DNA from: Metellina segmentata
Lineage: Eukaryota > Arthropoda > Arachnida > Araneae > Tetragnathidae
Direction: 5' to 3'
Assembly (NCBI GenBank): GCA_947359465.1
Contig: OX375872.1
Location: 4,756,395-4,820,394 of the forward strand
DNA: 64,000 nucleotides
This document shows, in pieces, positions 57,645 to 64,000 of this stretch; within the stretch, counting starts at the first letter, position 1; every line of letters begins with the position of its first letter. The notes under the pieces were generated by a model. That model was given only the letters and a program-made list of their open reading frames with translations, ran no database searches and had not been told where the DNA came from. Position numbers and translations under genes: made by a program.

Positions 57645-60600
57645 GTTCTTTATCCAAGAATTACTTTCAATAGCCGAATCGGTAGTTGAACAATTCGAGT
57701 TGATTGATAAATAGTCTCCAATCGTGTCAAATGAGAAAATAAAGTAATGAAATTGAAGGAAATTCGTTTCTCTTTTTTAGCTATTTACACTTTTTCCAAA
57801 CTTATTCCTTCGGTCCATGTAGAAAGTGGCTTGCATTCACTGGAACATCCTTTTAATTCTGAGAAGCAGAAATCGGGGCTGTAAGGAGGGTGGGAAGCAA
57901 GTATGGATTTGTAAAAAAGGCTACAAAAAATAGCGACTCAGATTATTACTAATCGCTGCATAAGTCGTAGGAGTGACATCATTCCTCAGTGATGTTAATC
58001 AGTGAACTGAAGCAAAGTATCTGTCCTATCACTCAACGCTCAGATGAAATTTCAAAAACAACAAAGGCGACAAAAATGTTTTCTATTCTTCCATTTTGAA
58101 TAAGGAGAATTAAGCATTGGCTGAATTCAATAGATGCTACCACTGGTTGTTTGAGAGCTGTATTAAGATCGTGTATTAAGCTTTGTATTGCCTTTAGCTG
58201 CCTAGGCAGCTGTTTTGAAATGTGGCGCAACGAATAGGGAAATTGTGGTTGAAGTAGAAGCAAACAAGTGAGATGCATCGTATTGCCAATTCAACTGTTC
58301 ATCGTAGACTATCCATCGAAGTGCGTGTCGTTGGAGGAATTTGTTGGTGGCTAGAGTTTGTTTTCACTGTTCATATCCACGTCGTCCACTCGTTTCCAAT
58401 GGAAATACGTCAGCCAACCCAATAGCGTTTCATACTATCTATACTACTGTATTATTCATTGTTCTTTGTACTGATGGCTAAGTTCCCCACTGCACCAAAG
58501 GCTTATTGACATATACAAGTTTATCCCAAACTTTAAATGGTGGTAGGTTGGAAACAGACATTTTTTATCGAAGGACATCAACTCTTGCTTGTTCGTTCTT
58601 TGCAAAACGGTCTTTCTTCACTTCGCAACAAGGATTTCGCACTCATTACATGGATTTCGAGTTGTATGGAATGCAAATGGAAATGTGCTCAAAGATGAAG
58701 GAAAAAAATAACTTATATCAACAGGAAATTGTCAAGCAACTGAGCCAGTTGTGTGGTCTAGGCATGATCTGGCTCAGCCAAGAAGTTCGAGCACTCCACA
58801 TATACATTCCACTTGAGGTTGAGGTAAAAAGGTGTATTCATTTCACACTTCTAGAGTGATTCTCGGGCGAATTCCTATTGGGGAAGCGAACTATTTCTTA
58901 AAGTTCTCATGTGTTCGATTCGTGTCCCGGAATACCCTCTATCATAGCGCCTTCTAGAACAAACACTCAATAGTTGCAGTCAAAAAATGTTTGGACAAGA
59001 AATGCATAGTAATCCGCATTAGAATTCTTAAGTAGTCCCCTTCGAAAACATGGAAGACTGGGACAAGTTGACATAGATTTTTTTTTTCAGTAATACACTT
59101 TCAGGTAATATAACCAATGCTGTTGATAGTGGAACTCCTTGGCTACAAATTAATGAAGAAAACATCACTAATAAAGTTTACTCGTTACATAGTTTACGAA
59201 AGTGTTCAAACTATGACAACTTCCCCGGATGTGGGATAGGTTGGCATAACGCATGGGGTAAGTTGGCGTAGCATATCTTTGTGATGGGATTTAAATAAAA
59301 ATGTTCAAGTTAATTACTTTGAAACTTATATTATTTTAATACAAAATATGGAAAACTAAGAAAATTTAACAAAAGAAAAAACAAGGAAATCGTAACGCTT
59401 CATGTCCACAAAAAAAGTAAGACGATCACTTGGATTGGTGGCTTTAATTTTGGTAAAATTTTGTTGCGGTTGTACCAGATTGTGTCCGCGACTTCTGGTT
59501 TGCGACTTCTCTCCAAAGTTTGTGTGTTTTCACCACTGTGGATATATAGAATTCATCACCGTCGATGTCCACTATCTTTCCTATGTATGCCAACATGCCC
59601 CACGACTTAAATGCCAAATTGCTCCATCAGAACTTTTGAGACAAGATGGCAAGTTAATCACTTTAAAACTTATAATGTACATACATGCATGCAATATACA
59701 TGCTTATACAGTACATGAATACGATCGTTGTTGCTCACCAACACAACCATTGAAAACGCTTCAACATATTCTAGGGCTTCAGATATAAAATACCAAAACC
59801 TTCAATTAAAAAAAAATTGACGAAAAAAACACACGAATCTGTTTTCTTTCTCTCTCTCTCTCTCTCTCTGGAAGCGGTACAGCTACAGTCTACGTTTATG
59901 AGCGGTGGCAACGGCTTGGTGATTTTTTTTTGGCGAACTTTTAAAGTCGCCAAGGAAATAATTATTTCAAAACTCTTTTTTTTTTTTTTTCAAAAAATAT
60001 TTTTCTTTTTGCAACGGAAAATGAAAGCTTGAAAACACATTTGAGAACGTTTTAAAAAGTATATTTTTAAAAAAGTTTCGCAAAAAGTAGTAAAGTTAAA
60101 CACATTTCAAAACACATTTGTGAACCAGCAGAAAACAAAGCTGCGAATGTTGGGTAAGAATACCCTGAAACTTATCAATTACACTAAATACAGTAGGCTG
60201 TTAAAAGAAAAAGAGCAAGAAATAATACAACCTGATACGTCAGAAATGTTCCAGGAAAATATAATAAAAAACAAACATTCCATAAACGGCAAAGAAGCGA
60301 AGCTCTTAAATGTTTCGGGAAAAGTATTTCGTAAAATAAAAATTCCAAAACTGTGAAAATACAAATAAATGAACCAATCACAGAAAAAAAATTTTTAATG
60401 GACCAATGCAATCAAAGGATATTTTAAAATCAAAATAACCAATGGAAGCAACAAAAAAAAATTTCAAACGAACCAATGAAATCAAATGATTTTAACGGAT
60501 TTTGGAAGAACTTTGTAGAATATTGAAAATGAAATTGTAAGTTACCGTTTGTCGACGTTGACAAGAAAACCACACTAACCGTAAAGACAGACTTACCGTA

Positions 60601-61085
60601 ACTCGTAAATGTCGTTGACACCGCTCCTAAACGTCGAGTGTAGCTGTACCCTGTAAGCTTTAATCCCGTTAAAACTCTTTGAGTTTCTAACTCGCAATCC
60701 AATGAGGATGATGTAGCACAAATAACAGGTATCGAAATATTCTTCCTACTATTAACTATTTTGCTGGGATGGAAAGAAAATGGAGGAGAATGTAGCAGCC
60801 AAAAGGGAATCAAACATGCAATCCAAGTTTCATAGGAGGACTAAATAAACTATTTGAATCTTTTTTAAATGCTAGAATTCGGGTATTTGCATTGCATGAA
60901 ATAGATTGATATGGATTCAAAAGTGGCATACTACAAACTAATTAATTCCTTTGACTCTTAGTCGTGTTTTTAGAATGATTTGTTGAACAAAACCCCGTTT
61001 GATTAATATTTGTTTTGGTAGTTATTGTAATAGTAAATAATTGTTTCTTTATTAAACAATTAAATATTGAAGTTTGATTTGATGT
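57645..61085. other. PDZRN intron between the last two visible exons
   Basis: Contains a CT microsatellite (about 59849-59869), a T-run at about 59978, GGGACAAGTTGACATA-type repeats (59050-59600) and a CCAAT-containing duplication (60372-60490). Open frames at 58506-58859 and 59402-59788 have no recognisable domain. Confidence 0.4.
60372..60490 (+). repeat. 65-bp imperfect tandem duplication with four CCAAT motifs
   Basis: AACCAAT starts at 60372 and 60437. Each copy has a second CCAAT followed by (G/A)-AAATCAAA-type sequence (GACCAATGCAATCAAAGG and AACCAATGAAATCAAATG). Confidence 0.7.
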
Positions 61086-61087
61086 AG

Positions 61088-61159
61088 GGAGATGAGTACG
61101 ACGATGACGACGAAGAGGAGCATTTGAGGCTAGAAGATTTCTCTAAAGAACTTTATATG
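61088..61159 (+). CDS. PDZRN3/4-like gene, acidic exon after PDZ2
   Basis: 24 codons, phase 0, acceptor gatgtag before 61088. It starts GDEYDDDDEEEHLRLEDF and ends ELYM at a weaker donor (GTTTGC at 61160). In vertebrate PDZRN3/4 the second PDZ is likewise followed by an Asp/Glu-rich stretch with a Leu-rich helix, so position and composition fit. The acidic run is longer here. Remaining exons (the conserved Ser-rich and basic C-terminus ending in a PDZ ligand) are not found before the right edge. The 3' boundary is the least certain, since the frame stays open 16 codons past the donor. Confidence 0.68.
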
Positions 61160-63121
61160 GTTTGCATATCTTATTCTTACTTTGCAGTGCATGTTGCTAA
61201 GTCATGACTCGAATATTTGTGAAATTCATTGCTGACTAATCAACTCAAATGAATTCTGAGGCTCAAAGAAATAAAGCATTTTTCAGATACGCGAGTGGTT
61301 CATGGAAATTAGATATTCCTACGTAATATATTAATAGAATTTAATTAAAGTATAATCACTAATGAACGGAAATTAAAAAGAAGACTTGAATTCTATTCGC
61401 CATAAAAAAAACTGCCATGTTATTTCAAGGAAACATTTAACCATTTCCTAGGTAAATTTGCTTTAAGAATCTCTTTAATATTTTTTTTTTACATATATTG
61501 ATTTTAGCATCGAATTCTGATGCGCAAGAAAACGAGTTGGCATATAAAAGCCTACACCTGACAATGAGACAACTAAGAATAAAGTAATTTTTTTGTGTTA
61601 TTTCGAATTATCAAATGAAATTCAATCCGTTTATCCTATCTACGCTGAAGTGCTAGAAAATGTGGACCCATGAGAGTTTCGAACTGCAGAAATACGACAC
61701 TTGTGATGTTTTCTGTGTTGACAATCTACTATAATTTGGCGTGTCTAGACTTGTGTGAGGTCCTGTTGGAATCCTCTTCGATAGAGCCATCCATTTCCTG
61801 TTGACATGCATACTTTTCTCCACATCCTTCCAATTATCCAGTGTCCAGTGGTGATGGTCCCCAGGCGAAGCTCGTAGCTAAGTGTCGAGTATTTATACTC
61901 AAATTGGGCTTCGGTGTCTAAAGGCCATATTTTTTATTGAGGGTCCAGCATTGAATTGTGGTGTTATTTGATGTCTATCACGTGAAATTATTATTGCCGT
62001 TGGTGACGTTCACTTCTCCGAAATGCTCCATCTCAGGAGCTCCAACTATTAAGCCGCGTTGAAAATCGCTTAAAGTGTGGTAACTTGCCATTCTCAGGGT
62101 GGAAACAACTCTAGTTTTGTCCACAGATCTCTATATATGCGCTGGTAGACGCAACTAATATTGCGTCTGTAAGTGTTGTTTCTATGTATTTGGCATAGGC
62201 TCATTTGTATCAATTTTACTGGCACTTCAGGGACTGATCGGCATTATCAAAGCAGACGTAATAGCTTTTCTATAGAACTGCTGTTTTGCTGTCAAACGGT
62301 ATTTCTTAACCAAATATCAGTGCATTGCAGAACATTTATTGAAGCATACAATATTTACGAATTTTTTCATTAAACAAAATTTCAATCGAAAACATGGTAG
62401 GCAACGGTATTTGTAAAATTCCTATTAGAAAAAACATTGGTAAGTGCCTAAACAGAGTTGATTTTCTGCTATGTAAATAGAAACACAAACAAATAGCAGC
62501 TATTGTCCAAAGTTAAAAATTGATACTTTCAAGAAAAGGAATATTTAATTTCTAAAATGAGCGTTTGTATGAAAATGATTAGGTATTTTTCTAAAACAAC
62601 ATTCGGAGGATGCATACTTTCGAAGACATTGCTAGCCATAATCTGTGTAAAATTTCATGTAGCTCCAATTGTATTGCAGGATATCTTTTCAGAGAATCTT
62701 CCATGTTCTCAACCTGAGCGATAACCGATATCCTGAGTTTGTAGAGTAGTATTTTTCGCTAATGGAAATGTCGCACTTGAAAATTTATTTTAATGCACTG
62801 AAGTTCTACAAATTCATCCAAACATTTGCTCTCTCCGAGATACAGATTCTCAAACTGCACTAGATGAGCGTACTCATAACTAACTAACACCAACACACAC
62901 TCCCGTGCCTAGTGTCGTGAGACACTGTACCAGTTTAAATAAGTGTGGTTGGATGAGTAGAGCATGCCACCAAGGTGACATGTCTACCCAGAATGTTAGA
63001 GCACATTACATTACATTTATACATCCTTACATCTATACAGTATATACATTAAATCATTATACTAGGTTACATTATAAATATATATATGCATCATGCTAGG
63101 TGAGAAAAAAGTTCGTTTTTC
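61160..63121. other. intronic stretch, no gene recognised
   Basis: Nothing resembling further PDZRN exons was found. The end near 63121 is the 3' side of the antisense LINE. Confidence 0.35.
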
Positions 63122-64000
63122 TTAGTCTCTTAGGATAATCAAGTCCTGATGATTTTCAATGAATCTCACCATGTTAATAATTTTAACCCTCGAGCCCTTG
63201 TTACATGCAATGTTCCTGAGCCATGCAATTTTAAGGTGGTCGGCAGGTGTTCTCGTATGCCATGAGGCTGTAAGGGGGCAAACTGTGATGTAATGTAGAG
63301 GTGTGCCAATTTCACCACAGGAGCAGTTTTCGGACTTTATTTTCTTAAACCTCGTTAGGTAGGATGGGAATGGGCCGTGCCCTGTGAAGAAAAGTGTCTC
63401 TTCCCTGGTCCAACTTGATGATTTTAGTGACACTTTTGGTAACACATCGTGCACCGTCCTGCCTGTTTCTCCTTCGTCCCATTCATTCTGCCATGCATCA
63501 AGTAGCCAGCTAGTGGTTTCCTTTCTGTAATGGCTCTTGGTCCATTTCACCCCTTCATCTACGCATTCCATTGTTGTTGCCTCTTTTGCTAATTTATCTG
63601 CTTCTTCGTTTCCATCGTGACCCGCATGGGCTTTAATCCATCCTAGGCAAATTTCCTTGTTGTTGTATAGTAAGTGTTGTATTTTTCGTGCCAGTGGACT
63701 AGGCGTCTTGGGGTTTTTAAGTGCCAGGAGACCAGCTCGACTGTCCGACCAGATCTTGACATTTTTGTCTGCTCTTGCTTCTGCTGCTTTTATGGCTGAA
63801 AGTATTCCATAAAGCTCCGCCTGGAAAACGGAATTATTATCCTGCATTCTCGTGGACCATTGTTGTGTTATGCGCCCTTCTTGAATAGCGCAGAATGCAC
63901 TTCCCACTCTCTTCTCCATTTTAGAGCCATCGGTATAATAGCTTATGCCGGAATGAAGAACTCCCACTGCAGGATTTATTCTGTCATTCGAAAGAGTTTT
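63122..64000 (-). CDS. LINE ORF2 C-terminus, RNase H domain, partial at right edge
   Basis: Open without a stop from the window edge (64000) to 63122, so it continues outside. The RNase H shows YYTDGSKM (first Asp), FQAELYGI (Glu), WSDSRAG (second Asp) and KAHAGHDGNEEADKLAKEA (His and last Asp). All catalytic residues are present. After it come a W-x-x-EW helix (DAWQNEWDEGETG), FFTGHGPFPSYLTRF and a zinc-binding CSCGEIGTPLHYITVC segment, then a 45-residue tail. This C-terminal arrangement is found in R1/LOA/I-type LINEs and differs from the two jockey-like elements above. The remnant at 4249-4715 is a relative. It is antisense to the PDZRN gene. No lesion is visible in this portion. Confidence 0.85.
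   Translation of the reverse strand, partial: KTLSNDRINPAVGVLHSGISYYTDGSKMEKRVGSAFCAIQEGRITQQWSTRMQDNNSVFQAELYGILSAIKAAEARADKNVKIWSDSRAGLLALKNPKTPSPLARKIQHLLYNNKEICLGWIKAHAGHDGNEEADKLAKEATTMECVDEGVKWTKSHYRKETTSWLLDAWQNEWDEGETGRTVHDVLPKVSLKSSSWTREETLFFTGHGPFPSYLTRFKKIKSENCSCGEIGTPLHYITVCPLTASWHTRTPADHLKIAWLRNIACNKGSRVKIINMVRFIENHQDLIILRD

Overview
The window looks like AT-rich, intron-dominated chromosomal DNA from an arthropod, most likely an araneomorph spider. This is inference from the intron/exon layout, from an animal-specific PDZRN3/4-type gene, and from the mix of Tc1, Helitron, hAT, jockey-like LINE and tRNA-SINE families. No bacterial operons, rRNA, CRISPR array or free-standing tRNA gene is visible.

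Host gene: five consecutive phase-0 exons on the + strand (43884-44057, 44157-44255, 44940-45002, 57542-57640, 61088-61159) encode the linker, second PDZ domain and following acidic segment of a PDZ-domain RING-finger E3 ligase homologous to PDZRN3/PDZRN4. The RING, TRAF-type zinc-finger and first PDZ exons must lie upstream of the window, or are not recognisable in it. The C-terminal exons lie downstream. Everything else sits in its introns or in the 5' flank.

Layout: 1-5.5 kb holds remnants of Tc1, pogo-like, LINE and Mutator-like transposases. 5.5-18 kb is mostly unique AT-rich DNA with SINEs, two non-autonomous Helitrons, a decayed Tc1 and a ZMYM1-type hAT pseudogene. 18.4-20.7 kb has two hAT elements, each with an exact 8-bp target duplication, and a Tc1-derived MITE. 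21.9-23.3 kb is a nearly intact Tc1 (DD34E). 23.5-35.1 kb is a head-to-tail pair of different jockey-like LINEs, each with gag-like ORF1 and endonuclease/RT/RNase H ORF2. 35-41 kb contains a MITE and a 185-bp tandem repeat nested in longer direct repeats. 41.6-53.4 kb contains two nearly identical Helitrons in opposite orientation that bracket three host exons, two neighbouring Tc1 elements, another Helitron and a decayed hAT-like gene. 53.4-64 kb is intron with a MITE, a SINE, the last two exons, and an antisense LINE RNase H ORF running off the right edge.

The autonomous elements all carry lesions (stops, 1-5 nt indels), so none appears able to move by its own visible product. Short elements with exact target duplications (SINEs, hATs) point to fairly recent trans-mobilisation. 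The strongest novel signals are a conserved two-stem hairpin in the 3' UTR of both LINEs with compensatory changes just before element-specific short tandem tails, and the inverted Helitron pair around the PDZRN exons.
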